Shown here: piece after piece, positions 55,032-63,341 of the stretch | How the letters are laid out: every line of letters starts with the position of its first letter | Numbering within the stretch: the stretch's first letter is position 1 | Assembly: GCF_001889605.1 (NCBI RefSeq) | Contig: NZ_CP018171.1 | Span: 620,001-684,000, forward strand | Reading direction: 5' to 3' | DNA length: 64,000 bases | From: Aquibium oceanicum | GTDB taxonomy: Bacteria > Pseudomonadota > Alphaproteobacteria > Rhizobiales > Rhizobiaceae | Made by a program: the position numbers and the translations under genes | Notes under the pieces: model-generated | What the model saw: only the letters and a program-made list of their open reading frames with translations | What the model was told of the DNA's origin: nothing | Databases searched by the model: none

Positions 55032-55308
55032 GACGCCTGCTCCCGTATTGACCGCGCAATCCGCGTACGCGGTCTAGGTGTGAAACGATTTCCACGGCGT
55101 TCGCCTCCGAACGCGTGTGGTAGTCCTCGGTGACCCGGATGATCGTTTCCACCACATTTGGGAAACAGCCGCAACAGCGTCCGCGCTTGGAAAGCGCGTG
55201 GTATACCTTCGCAGGCACGATCAGCTGCCACGGATCGGCGTCGAGCAGGCCGACGATGGTCCGTTCGATCTCCTTCTCGGTGATCATGTTGCAGTGACAG
55301 ACGAGCAT
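54997..55308 (-). CDS. bfd: Bacterioferritin-associated ferredoxin
   Basis: Bfd carries a [2Fe-2S] cluster and reduces Bfr to release iron. The ligands are Cys4 and Cys6 (MLVCHC) and Cys45 and Cys48 (RCCGC). At 103 aa it is longer than most Bfd proteins; a basic tail follows residue 80 and overlaps the start of bfr. Confidence 0.9.
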   Translation of the reverse strand: MLVCHCNMITEKEIERTIVGLLDADPWQLIVPAKVYHALSKRGRCCGCFPNVVETIIRVTEDYHTRSEANAVEIVSHLDRVRGLRGQYGSRRHEGRTTNHRAA

Positions 55309-55315
55309 GGTGTTC

Positions 55316-56437
55316 CTATTTGCGGCTCGTGAACTCGAAACTCTTCGTCAACCTCAGTCCGATGATGTCGTAGTCCAGATCGGCCTCGCGCACGTGCGCA
55401 TAGCCGGCGCTGATGTCGATCCCGTTCTCGAACCCGTAGCCGGCGGAGACCTGGACGAGATGATCTCTCGTCGATCCGGCACCGGCGAAGTCGAGCCTGC
55501 GAACGGTTCCGGCGAGTTCGCCGTGCCAGGGACCGTTGGCGACGGAGAGCCCGACGGTGGTGTAGAGCGCATCGTCTCCCGCCAAGCCCGCGGCATCCGA
55601 GAAATAGGCGATCTCGCCGTTCAAGCCAAGAACCATGCCGCTCGCGAGCGCCGTCTCCTTGGCGAGGCCGGCCACGAACCCGTCCTCGTCGGCCGTTTCG
55701 GTGACGCCGGCCGAGAGGTGGCGGTAGCCGAGATTGTAGGAAAATCCGGGCAGTGCCTCGAGATCCGTGCCGTCGAGCGTGATGGAGAAGTTGTTCAGCT
55801 TCTCGGTGTTGCCGATCCCGCCATCGCCGATGCCCACCCTGCCGCGGCGGGTGAAGATCGAATCCGAGAGGAAGGTCGTGTCGACGAAGAAGACGTGACC
55901 GCCCAGCGTGTGCTTTCCGGCCGCCCCGGCGTCGAACTCGTAAGTCGCGCCGAAGCCGATTTGTTCGGAAAGCTCGTAGTCCTCGGCAAATTCGGTCCCG
56001 TAAACGCCCGGCGTGATGTCCCAGGCGGTGCCGAAGGCCGGGCCGAACTTCCCGGCGAAGAGCGTCGCGGCGCCGAGTTTCGCTTCGAGGTTCAACGTGT
56101 CGACGTAGAGACCGATGTCGCCGAAGGCCCGGTCCTTGAATGGCTCCGGATCGAGCACGGATTCGGCAGTCAGTCCGAAGTTGATCGCGAAGATCGGCGT
56201 CAGCCCGAGCTTCACCCCGAGTTCGCCGAGGAAATAGAGGTCGTCTACCTCCGCTCCGGGGTCGTCGGCGCGGAACACCCAATCGTTGCCGAGCTCCAGG
56301 TCCAGCGTCCCTTCGAGGTACGGATAGGTCTCCGCCACGACCGGGAGCTCCACGGGCTCGGCGAAAGCGCTGCCCGGCAGGAGCGTCCAGGCTGAAGCGA
56401 AAGCGGCCAGGAGTGACGTGGTGCGAAGCATGCTCAT
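55316..56437 (-). CDS. Predicted outer-membrane beta-barrel protein
   Basis: I do not recognise a named family. The 373-aa protein has a signal peptide (about 1-25, ending AFAEP) and then alternating hydrophobic/polar beta-strands rich in Gly, Tyr and Phe (LGYRHLSAGV, VQVSAGYGFENGIDISAGYAHV), as in porin-like barrels. The C-terminus ends in TKSFEFTSRK, not a final aromatic residue. Its position between irpA and bfd suggests passage of a metal or metal complex. The start at 56437 gives the best signal peptide. Confidence 0.7.
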   Translation of the reverse strand: MSMLRTTSLLAAFASAWTLLPGSAFAEPVELPVVAETYPYLEGTLDLELGNDWVFRADDPGAEVDDLYFLGELGVKLGLTPIFAINFGLTAESVLDPEPFKDRAFGDIGLYVDTLNLEAKLGAATLFAGKFGPAFGTAWDITPGVYGTEFAEDYELSEQIGFGATYEFDAGAAGKHTLGGHVFFVDTTFLSDSIFTRRGRVGIGDGGIGNTEKLNNFSITLDGTDLEALPGFSYNLGYRHLSAGVTETADEDGFVAGLAKETALASGMVLGLNGEIAYFSDAAGLAGDDALYTTVGLSVANGPWHGELAGTVRRLDFAGAGSTRDHLVQVSAGYGFENGIDISAGYAHVREADLDYDIIGLRLTKSFEFTSRK

Positions 56438-56469
56438 ATCCGAATGGTCCCCGATGAATTCAGTGATAC

Positions 56470-56487
56470 GTAACGTAATAACATTAC
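56470..56487. promoter_or_regulatory. Zur-like imperfect palindrome before the barrel gene
   Basis: On the minus strand, GTAATGTTATTACGTTAC matches its own reverse complement at 14 of 18 positions and resembles the TGTTAT-centred boxes of Zur-type (Fur-family) regulators. It lies 33 bases upstream of the barrel-protein ATG, within the 59-base gap after irpA. Confidence 0.4.
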
Positions 56488-56496
56488 AGCTCCTGC

Positions 56497-57783
56497 TCAC
56501 TGGAATACGGCGTCGGGATTGTCAAGGCTGTCGGACCCTTCGAAGGCAATGCCGTCGAGCTGCAGGGCGGCCACGGCCCGTTCGATGGAGCGGGTCTGGT
56601 CGATGAGCGCGTCGATCCCCGCCTGCACGGCGGCATTGCCCGCCTCGTTGCCCTCGCCGATCATCTGGTCGTAGGCCTCGCCGCCTTTCGCGCGCTCCTC
56701 CATGGCCTCCATGGCGGCCACGGTGGCGTCGAGCTTGCCGGAGAGTTCCTCGTCGAGCGCCGGGTCTACCTGCTTGACGAGATCGGACACCGAGGGGCCC
56801 TCGATCCTGGTGCCGTCGGTGCGCGCGTAGGCGGCGTGATAGACGTTGCGGATACCCACCACATCGTAGAGGTGGGAGATGTGCGTGTTGTCGGAGAAGC
56901 AGTCGTGCTCTTCCTCCGGATCGTGCAGCAGCAGGCCGAGCTTCATGCGCTCGCCGGCCAGTTCGCCGTAGGAGAGGGAGCCGAGCCCGGTGAGGATAGC
57001 GGCGACGCCCGCCTTGGGATCGCCTTCCAGGAGGTTCTGCCGCGCTTCTCCGCCCTCCTGCCAGTTGCCGACCATCTCCTCCAGGTCGGAAACGAGCAGG
57101 TCGGTCGCCGCGTCGAGATACTGCGCGCGGCGATCGCAGTGCCCGCCGGTGCAGTTCGCCGGGTCATAGTCGGTGTAGGGCCGCTCGCCGGCGCCGGCGC
57201 CTGTCCCGTTCAGGTCCTGGCCCCAGAGGAGGAATTCGATGGCGTGGTAGCCGGTGGCGACGTTCGCTTCGATATCGCCGGCTTCCTGCAGCGTGCCTGA
57301 AAGAAATTCGGGGGTGATCTCGCTGGCGTCCACCGCCGTTCCGCCGATCTCGATCGACGGATTGGCGATCACGTTGGCAGTGTAGAGCGCGTTGTCGTCG
57401 GATTCGGTGCCGTAGGCCGCATCCACGTAGTCGATGAGACCTTCGTCGAGCGGCCAGGCGTTCACGCGCCCTTCCCAGTCGTCCACGATCGGGTTGCCGA
57501 AGCGGTACGCCTCGGTCTGCTGATAGGGAATGCGGGACGCCTTCCAGGCGGTTCGCGCAGCTTCCAACGTCTCCTTCGACGGATTTGCGATCAGTGCATC
57601 GGCCGCTTCGTCCAGGGCCTTCGCGGCTGCGAGCGAATCCTCATACTTGGCCAGCGCGATATCGGAATAGGTCTGCAGCACCGGGCGGAAATCGGTCTGA
57701 GCATACGCCGCCGGCGAAAATACGATCGCGGCGACGGCGCAGACCGCCATGCGTCGCGGGGTCCGGGTTGCTGAGCTTGCCAT
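56497..57783 (-). CDS. irpA: IrpA-type imelysin, iron-regulated periplasmic protein
   Basis: The 428-aa exported protein has a signal peptide ending AYAQT near residue 29 and the imelysin motif GYHAIE (Gly178, His180, Glu183) in a duplicated helical fold. It includes CTGGHCDRRAQY, a two-Cys loop typical of the IrpA group (COG3487). Members are induced by iron limitation and thought to handle iron in the periplasm. GAGGAGGCG precedes the ATG. It is the first gene of the block and has an Irr element upstream. Confidence 0.93.
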   Translation of the reverse strand: MASSATRTPRRMAVCAVAAIVFSPAAYAQTDFRPVLQTYSDIALAKYEDSLAAAKALDEAADALIANPSKETLEAARTAWKASRIPYQQTEAYRFGNPIVDDWEGRVNAWPLDEGLIDYVDAAYGTESDDNALYTANVIANPSIEIGGTAVDASEITPEFLSGTLQEAGDIEANVATGYHAIEFLLWGQDLNGTGAGAGERPYTDYDPANCTGGHCDRRAQYLDAATDLLVSDLEEMVGNWQEGGEARQNLLEGDPKAGVAAILTGLGSLSYGELAGERMKLGLLLHDPEEEHDCFSDNTHISHLYDVVGIRNVYHAAYARTDGTRIEGPSVSDLVKQVDPALDEELSGKLDATVAAMEAMEERAKGGEAYDQMIGEGNEAGNAAVQAGIDALIDQTRSIERAVAALQLDGIAFEGSDSLDNPDAVFQ

Positions 57784-57863
57784 TGTCGCCTCCTCGAATG
57801 CCGTCTTGCTGGAACAGAGCGGTCGCGCGGTTGGGAGCGTCGCGCGTCAGCCCTTCGTCGCGA

Positions 57864-57893
57864 CATAAAGACTCTCCGGAGGACGCCTGTCAA
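57864..57893 (-). promoter_or_regulatory. Putative promoter of the irpA block
   Basis: On the minus strand TTGACA (57893-57888) and TTTATG (57869-57864) are spaced by 18 bases, giving a start near 57857, about 74 bases before the irpA ATG. The Irr element lies upstream of this promoter. Confidence 0.6.
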
Positions 57894-57930
57894 TTCGCGA
57901 AAGGGGGACAAAGTGCTTACAAATCAATAG

Positions 57931-57947
57931 TTTAGAACTATTCTAAA
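57931..57947. promoter_or_regulatory. Perfect Irr iron control element (ICE)
   Basis: TTTAGAA-CTA-TTCTAAA is a perfect palindrome identical to the rhizobial ICE consensus bound by Irr. Its centre lies about 82 bases upstream of the predicted irpA transcription start, a place suited to activation. Confidence 0.85.
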
Positions 57948-58026
57948 CTGACTTGAGCAGAAAAGTCATGTTATACGGGAGTTGCCGGCGAGAGCAGTCG
58001 ATCCGTTGAAGCACTGTTCCGCGCTC

Positions 58027-58506
58027 TTATGCCGCGCCGCCGGTCCGGATGACCATGGCGAGCGCCTCGGCGATCAGAGCGGGTTTTTCCTCACCCTCGA
58101 TCTCGATCGTGTTGAGCGACTTCATCAGGAACTGACCGACGCCCTTCGGTTCGAACGAAACAAGCTTCGATCGCATGCGCACACGCGAGCCCGCCCGCAC
58201 GGGAGTCAGGAAGCGGACCTTGTCCAGCCCGTAGTTCAACGTGGCTGCGACGTCTCGAGGACGGGCGTCGATCTCGTAGCTCATGACCGGAATGAGCGAG
58301 AGCGTGAGGTACCCGTGCGCGATCGTGGCGCCGAACGGGCTCTCGCGGCGGGCGCGTTCCACGTCGACATGGATCCACTGACGGTCATGCGTTGTTTCGG
58401 CGAACCGATCGATCATCTCCTGGTCGACGGTGATCCAGGACGAGATGCCGAGTTCCTGTCCGACCAGACCGGCCATGCTTTCGAACGTCAGGTCCTGTCT
58501 CGGCAT
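58027..58506 (-). CDS. MaoC-family hydratase
   Basis: The 159-aa protein has a single hotdog fold of the R-hydratase type with the hydratase motif residues Asp41 and His46 (HDRQWIHVD) and the segment PFGATIAHGYLTLSL. It probably hydrates a 2-enoyl-CoA; the chain length and pathway are unknown. It stands alone, with its 3' end facing the iron-block promoter. Confidence 0.9.
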   Translation of the reverse strand: MPRQDLTFESMAGLVGQELGISSWITVDQEMIDRFAETTHDRQWIHVDVERARRESPFGATIAHGYLTLSLIPVMSYEIDARPRDVAATLNYGLDKVRFLTPVRAGSRVRMRSKLVSFEPKGVGQFLMKSLNTIEIEGEEKPALIAEALAMVIRTGGAA

Positions 58507-58735
58507 TCCACATCTCCGCGTCGCGCTGCACCGGATGCGCGCCTTCTAGAATGCGTGCGGTGGGCTGGGAAGGGTTGAGCGCCGGATGGGGTTAATCACT
58601 ATGGCGTTCACGAAAAAGCTACGATTCGTCAGCACGGAAACGATCCTTACCGGCGCGATTCACCGGACATTCAGAATCGGCTGGTAGGATGAGCCTGTTT
58701 CGGAAGGGACTATCCGGACATCGGGACACGGGACA

Positions 58736-58894
58736 ATGACGTTCTTGAGCAGCATCTTCGGTTGCGCCTGCGCAATCCGCGAGTTCGTGATGCCTACCTA
58801 TCGGCCGGAGCGCTACTACATGCGCGGCCCTGGACCGGCCTGCGCACGTCGCCAGGGTCGCGTCGCCGCCGATTCGCGGGTGCGTTTCTCCTGA
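58736..58894 (+). CDS. Possible small protein, 52 aa
   Basis: In the 397 bases between the MaoC and cysK genes, an ATG at 58736 opens a 52-codon frame: an N-terminal part with FGCACAIREF, then VMPTYRPERYYMRG, ending RVRFS. The Cys-x-Cys and Tyr/Arg-rich centre are not typical of random high-GC frames, but there is only a weak purine-rich site before the start. I do not recognise it. Nothing else is seen in this gap. Confidence 0.3.
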   Translation: MTFLSSIFGCACAIREFVMPTYRPERYYMRGPGPACARRQGRVAADSRVRFS

Positions 58895-58903
58895 TCGGAT
58901 CGA

Positions 58904-59881
58904 TCAGCCGAGACCATCGAAGAGCGCGGTCGACAGGTAGCGCTCGGCGAAGGACGGGATGATGACGACCATGGTCTTGCCGGCGTTCTCGGCGCGGCTT
59001 CCCACGATCACCGCCGCCTGAAGCGCCGCGCCCGACGAGATTCCGACCGGCACCCCCTCGATCCTGGCAAGTAGCCGCGCATTGGCGAAGGCGTCTTCGT
59101 TGGAGACGGCGATCACCTCGTCGTAGACGGAGGTGTCGAGGATCTTCGGCGCGAACCCTGCACCAATGCCCTGGATCTTATGCGGTCCCGGCTGGCCGCC
59201 GGACAGAACCGGAGAGGCCTCCGGCTCGACGGCGACCACCTTCAGCCCCGGTCGGCGCTGCTTCAGCACCTGCCCGACGCCCGTGATAGTGCCGCCCGTC
59301 CCGATGCCTGACACGAAGATGTCGACCTCGCCGCCAGTGTCGTTCCAGATCTCCTCGGCGGTGGTCCTGCGGTGGATGTCCGGGTTCGCCGGATTCTCGA
59401 ACTGCTGCGGTATGACCGAGCCGGGGATGGTCGACTTGAGCTCCTCGGCCTTGGCGATCGCCCCCTTCATGCCTTTCGGGCCTTCGGTCAGCACGAGTTC
59501 GGCGCCGAGCAGCGCCAGCATCTTGCGGCGCTCGATGGACATGGTCTCCGGCATCGTCAGGATCAGGCGATAGCCCTTGGCCGCAGCCGCGAAGGCCAGC
59601 GCGATGCCGGTGTTGCCGGAGGTCGGCTCGATCAAAGTCGTCTCGCCCGGCTTGATGCGGCCATCTGCTTCCATGGCATCGATCATCGCGACGCCGATGC
59701 GATCCTTGACGCTGGCTATGGGGTTGAAGAACTCGAGCTTGGCGAGAAGGTTGGCGACGATGCCTTTTTCCTTCGCGAACTTGTCCAGCCGCACGATGGG
59801 CGTGTCGCCGATCGTTTCGGTGATGGAGGAGTAGATCCGCCCCCGTCCCGGCTTGCGTGCATTCTCGTTGGCGTCGCTCAT
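58904..59881 (-). CDS. cysK: Cysteine synthase A (O-acetylserine sulfhydrylase)
   Basis: CysK makes cysteine from O-acetylserine and sulfide. The 325-aa PLP enzyme has the lysine that binds the cofactor, Lys59, in NPIASVKDR, the substrate loop TSGNTG at 87-92 and the phosphate loop [19 protein letters not shown] precedes the ATG. The gene appears monocistronic. Confidence 0.95.
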   Translation of the reverse strand: MSDANENARKPGRGRIYSSITETIGDTPIVRLDKFAKEKGIVANLLAKLEFFNPIASVKDRIGVAMIDAMEADGRIKPGETTLIEPTSGNTGIALAFAAAAKGYRLILTMPETMSIERRKMLALLGAELVLTEGPKGMKGAIAKAEELKSTIPGSVIPQQFENPANPDIHRRTTAEEIWNDTGGEVDIFVSGIGTGGTITGVGQVLKQRRPGLKVVAVEPEASPVLSGGQPGPHKIQGIGAGFAPKILDTSVYDEVIAVSNEDAFANARLLARIEGVPVGISSGAALQAAVIVGSRAENAGKTMVVIIPSFAERYLSTALFDGLG

Positions 59882-60038
59882 GTCGTTCCTCCATCGACCC
59901 GCGGGAGGTCGTTCGACGCTACGAAACCCCAATGGCCGCTTTTCGGCAAGGAATAGTTTTCTACGGATGAGCGTCAAAGCGAAAGCGGCGCCGAGGGAAA
60001 ACCCCGACGCCGCATCCGCCGCCGCTGGAGTCGATCCG

Positions 60039-60602
60039 CTACTCCGCGGCGGAACGCTTTTCCGAAGTCCCCTCGACGGCCTCGACGATCGCCTCGACGA
60101 AGGCGTCGAGATCGCCGGGGTTGCGCGCGGTGATGAGATTGCCGTCGCGCACGGTTTCGGAATCTTCCCACTTCGCACCGGCATTGATCATGTCGGTCCT
60201 GATCGAGTGGTACGAGGTCGCACGCTTGCCCTTCACGAGGTCCGCCTCGATGAGCAGCCATGGCGCGTGGCAGACGGCCGCGACCGGCTTGCCGGCGCGG
60301 GCGAAGGCCTTCACGAAATCGATCGCCTTCTTCTCGACGCGCAGCAGATCGGGGTTGATCTGCCCGCCCGGCAGGACGATGGCGTCGTAGTCGGAGGCAT
60401 TAGCCTGATCCAGGACGCGATCAACGGTCACGGGCTCGCCCCAATCCTTCTTGTCCCACCCCTTGATCTCGCCGCTCTCCAGCGAGACGACGTCGACGGT
60501 TGCGCCCGCCTGCCGCAGTTTCGACAGCGGGACCTCGAGCTCGGACTGCTCGAAGCCGTTGGTGGCGAGGATCGCGATCCTCGATTGCGCGATGTCGGGC
60601 AT
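60039..60602 (-). CDS. DJ-1/PfpI-family protein
   Basis: The 187-aa class I glutamine amidotransferase-like protein has the nucleophile-elbow motif [10 protein letters not shown] near residue 107 and the early Glu in [12 protein letters not shown]. This group (YhbO/PfpI-like) has been linked with stress protection and glyoxalase or deglycase activity, which is debated. The function here is not fixed by context. Confidence 0.9.
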   Translation of the reverse strand: MPDIAQSRIAILATNGFEQSELEVPLSKLRQAGATVDVVSLESGEIKGWDKKDWGEPVTVDRVLDQANASDYDAIVLPGGQINPDLLRVEKKAIDFVKAFARAGKPVAAVCHAPWLLIEADLVKGKRATSYHSIRTDMINAGAKWEDSETVRDGNLITARNPGDLDAFVEAIVEAVEGTSEKRSAAE

Positions 60603-60680
60603 GATCTTGCTCCTGCTGAATGGTAACGCAGGAGAACGCCCCAGATGCGCTTTTGTTCGGTGCCCGTCGAGGAACAGTCG

Positions 60681-61493
60681 TCAGTCGGAAAACAGCGCCT
60701 GCAGACGGGCAAAGGAAGTGCCCTTGCGCGAGAAGTCGACTGTGCCCTCGTCCAGCATCTCCCGCGCCGCCGCCTCGACGGCGCCGAAGGCTGCGGTCGT
60801 AAGCTTCGAGCCGAGCGAAATACGTTTGGCGCCGGCTTCCGCGAGGTCGCGGACGGAAAATCCCGGAACCGCGAGGATGTTGACCGGCTTCGTGAGCGCC
60901 GAACAGACCGCCTTCACCTGATCGATGCTGGTGAGTCCGGGCGCGTAGAGCACGTCCGCTCCGGCCTCTTCGAAGGCTCTCAGGCGGCGGATCGTGTCGT
61001 CGAGATCGGACCGGTCGTGCAGGAAGTTCTCCGCTCGCGCCGTAAGCACGAAGTCGCGCCGAAGCGATCGTGCCGCTTCACTCGCCGCTGCCACACGCTC
61101 TACCGCATGCTGAAACTCGTAGATCGCGTTCGTTTCGTCGCCGGAAAAATCCTCGATCGAGCAGCCGGCGAGACCGGCGGCTTCGGCTGCGAACACCGTT
61201 TCGGCGGCGGAATCCGGCGTGTCGCCCTTTCCGTTCTCCAGATCGGCCGAGACGGGCAGGTCGGTGGCCGCGACGAGTTCCTTGCAATGCGCGATCATCT
61301 CGTCGAACGGGATGCCGCCGTCAGGCCGGCCGCGCGCAAAGGCATAGCCGGCGCTGGTGGTGGCCAGTGCCTTGAAGCCGAGCGAGGCGAGGAATTTCGC
61401 GGTGCCGACATCCCAGGGATTGGGAATGACGAACGCGTCCGCCGACGTATGCAGCGCGCGGAAGACCGCGCCGATGTCCCTGCTCTTGTCCAT
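60681..61493 (-). CDS. Isocitrate lyase/PEP mutase superfamily enzyme
   Basis: The 270-aa TIM-barrel protein has the metal and substrate segments ATTSAGYAFARG, VSADLENGKGD, GCSIEDFSGDE and LTARAENFL that mark the superfamily. It lacks the KKCGH catalytic loop of isocitrate and methylisocitrate lyases. Oxaloacetate hydrolysis or cleavage of a related 2-keto acid is possible. Despite the family name, nothing ties it to the phosphonate locus. Confidence 0.85.
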   Translation of the reverse strand: MDKSRDIGAVFRALHTSADAFVIPNPWDVGTAKFLASLGFKALATTSAGYAFARGRPDGGIPFDEMIAHCKELVAATDLPVSADLENGKGDTPDSAAETVFAAEAAGLAGCSIEDFSGDETNAIYEFQHAVERVAAASEAARSLRRDFVLTARAENFLHDRSDLDDTIRRLRAFEEAGADVLYAPGLTSIDQVKAVCSALTKPVNILAVPGFSVRDLAEAGAKRISLGSKLTTAAFGAVEAAAREMLDEGTVDFSRKGTSFARLQALFSD

Positions 61494-61529
61494 GGCCGTC
61501 CCTGAATCCGTGAACCCGCGGCCGCGATT

Positions 61530-62222
61530 TTATCCGCTCGCGCCGTGCCTCGCAAAGCCGGTCGGTTGGTCCAGGCCGATCATTCCTGACACCTGCCGCA
61601 TGTCGTCGAAAAGGATGCCGCCGGCCTTGGCCAGGCCGTCGCGGTCCGAAAGGGGATCGCCGCAATAGGCGTAGACGCGCATGCCTGCGGCGACACCGGC
61701 GATCGTGCCGGCCACCGCGTCCTCGATGACGATGCAATCGGCGGGCGCGAACCCCATCGTGTCGGCGGCGTGCAGGAAGAGGTCCGGACACGGCTTTCCG
61801 CGGGCGACCATGGTGGAACTGAACATCGCGTGCTCGAAACGAGGCAGAAGCCCGGTCGCTCCGAGAGTGATGTGCATCTTGGAAACCCGCGCCGAAGATG
61901 CCACGCAGTAGGGGATTCCGGCAGCGCGCAAAGTCTCGATGAGCGTTTCCACGTACGGAACGGCCTCGACGCCACTGGCGAAGAGTTCGGGCAGTCCGGC
62001 GTTCCAGCGGTCAACGAAATCGACACCCAGGTTGGTGCCGGTACCCTCGATCTCCTCCTGGACGGATCGCATGGACCGCCCGCAGAAGCGGCGGCGGCAT
62101 TCCTCGTAGGTTACCGGGAAACCGGCCTGCGTCAGCCATTCGGAGAGCTTGCGGTTGGCCAGCGTCTCGGTGTCGACGAGCACGCCGTCGCAGTCGAAGA
62201 TCACCAGGCCGGGTGGCCTCAT
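61530..62222 (-). CDS. HAD-superfamily sugar-phosphatase-like hydrolase
   Basis: The 230-aa protein has HAD motif [12 protein letters not shown] with the nucleophile Asp near residue 9, motif II VASSA, motif III Lys in [10 protein letters not shown] and motif [10 protein letters not shown]. This is the subfamily of sugar-phosphate phosphatases such as YieH. Its ATG overlaps the dut stop by four bases (ATGA), so the two are coupled. Confidence 0.9.
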   Translation of the reverse strand: MRPPGLVIFDCDGVLVDTETLANRKLSEWLTQAGFPVTYEECRRRFCGRSMRSVQEEIEGTGTNLGVDFVDRWNAGLPELFASGVEAVPYVETLIETLRAAGIPYCVASSARVSKMHITLGATGLLPRFEHAMFSSTMVARGKPCPDLFLHAADTMGFAPADCIVIEDAVAGTIAGVAAGMRVYAYCGDPLSDRDGLAKAGGILFDDMRQVSGMIGLDQPTGFARHGASG

Positions 62223-62674
62223 CGGGCGCCCGTCGAGCCGAAGCCGCCCGCGCCGCGCGAGGTCTCCTGCGCCAGCGTGCGCTCCTCGATCGTCGCCTGG
62301 AGCACCGGCGCGATAACGAGTTGCGCGATACGCATGCCGCGGGTCACCGCGAAATCCGCGTCGCCTAGGTTTACAAGCAGCACCTGCACCTCGCCGCGAT
62401 AGTCGCTGTCGATGGTGCCGGGGGTGTTAAGGCAGGTGATGCCGTGCTTCAGCGCCAGCCCCGAGCGCGGCCGGACCTGGCCCTCGTGGCCAGCGGGGAT
62501 CTCGAAGATGAGACCGGTGGGCACGAGCGCACGGCGCCCAGGCAGGATGATGAGATTGCGGTCTTCGGGGATCGCGGCCCTCAGATCCATGCCGGCGGCG
62601 CCGGCGGTCTCGTAGGCCGGCAACGGGAGGCCTTGCGAATGCGGCAGGCGGACGATCGGCAGAACGATGGACAT
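62219..62674 (-). CDS. dut: Deoxyuridine 5'-triphosphate nucleotidohydrolase
   Basis: dUTPase turns dUTP into dUMP and pyrophosphate, keeping uracil out of DNA. The 151-aa trimeric-type protein has all five motifs: [38 protein letters not shown] and the glycine-rich [10 protein letters not shown] tail. It is divergent from the marR gene and coupled to the HAD gene downstream. Confidence 0.95.
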   Translation of the reverse strand: MSIVLPIVRLPHSQGLPLPAYETAGAAGMDLRAAIPEDRNLIILPGRRALVPTGLIFEIPAGHEGQVRPRSGLALKHGITCLNTPGTIDSDYRGEVQVLLVNLGDADFAVTRGMRIAQLVIAPVLQATIEERTLAQETSRGAGGFGSTGAR

Positions 62675-62734
62675 GGCGTCATTTGGCCGGGGGTCCTCCG
62701 CGCGTCAATAGCTTCGCGATGGATCGGCGTCCGC

Positions 62735-62751
62735 CATGCATGAAATGCATG
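62735..62751. promoter_or_regulatory. 17-base palindrome between dut and marR
   Basis: CATGCAT and ATGCATG flank GAA, a perfect inverted repeat 61 bases after (upstream of) the dut start. It shares the GCATG core with the palindrome beside marR and may be an upstream operator for that regulator. Confidence 0.45.
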
Positions 62752-62801
62752 TCTTGCCTGTGCCGCCGGCATGGCTCCCCAGTGGTAACTATCTTGAAAG
62801 G

Positions 62802-62813
62802 TAAGCATGCTTA
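62802..62813. promoter_or_regulatory. Putative MarR operator
   Basis: TAAGCATGCTTA is a perfect 12-base palindrome lying between a TTGAAA (62794-62799) and a TATATG (62817-62822) spaced by 17 bases. A regulator bound here would block the marR-emrA-like operon, as is usual for autoregulated MarR proteins. Confidence 0.6.
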
Positions 62814-62819
62814 TTATAT

Positions 62820-63341
62820 ATGGCGCTCATGAAAAACACTGACGGTACGGAAAGGCTCGGGTTCCTGATCCACGACGCGGCGCGCCTGTTGCGCAAGCGC
62901 TTCGAGGTGCGGGCGGCCGGCTATGGACTCTCTGCGGCCCAGTGGCGGCTACTGTTTCGTCTCGTCAAGGAAGAGGGCATGGCCCAGGCACGGCTCGCGG
63001 AACTGCTCGAGATCGAGCCCATCAGCGTTTCGCGCCTGCTCGACAGGATGGAAGAAGGCGGCTGGATCGAGCGCCGCCCGTCGCCGTCCGACCGCCGCGT
63101 GCGCGTGGTCTATCCGACGGGCAAGGCCCGCACGACCTTCGGCGCCGTGAAGGAGGTCGCCGGGACGATCTATCAGGAGGCGCTGGACGGAATGTCTTCG
63201 GCCGAAAGGAGCGCGTTGCTGCGCGGGCTGGAGACGATCCTCGCCAACCTGGCCGAGGGAGAGCCGGCGCGGTGCGAACAGGGTCCGGCCGCCAAGGTCG
63301 ACGAGCGGGTGCCGGAAGCAGTGGAAGGTACGAACGGATGA
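62820..63341 (+). CDS. MarR-family transcriptional regulator
   Basis: The 173-aa regulator has a winged helix (AQARLAELLEIEPISVSRLLDRMEEGG, read across two helices) followed by the wing IERRPSPSDRRVRVVYPT. It probably represses its own operon with the downstream membrane fusion protein until a drug or phenolic ligand binds. Two starts are possible, ATG at 62820 or 62829; neither has a ribosome-binding site, and the promoter position suggests a leaderless message from 62829. Confidence 0.92.
   Translation: MALMKNTDGTERLGFLIHDAARLLRKRFEVRAAGYGLSAAQWRLLFRLVKEEGMAQARLAELLEIEPISVSRLLDRMEEGGWIERRPSPSDRRVRVVYPTGKARTTFGAVKEVAGTIYQEALDGMSSAERSALLRGLETILANLAEGEPARCEQGPAAKVDERVPEAVEGTNG

Noticed and set aside
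60681-61493. PEP mutase, and so a phosphonate biosynthesis gene
   Set aside because: Superfamily motifs are present, but no other phosphonate biosynthesis genes are nearby and the family name covers several lyases and hydrolases.
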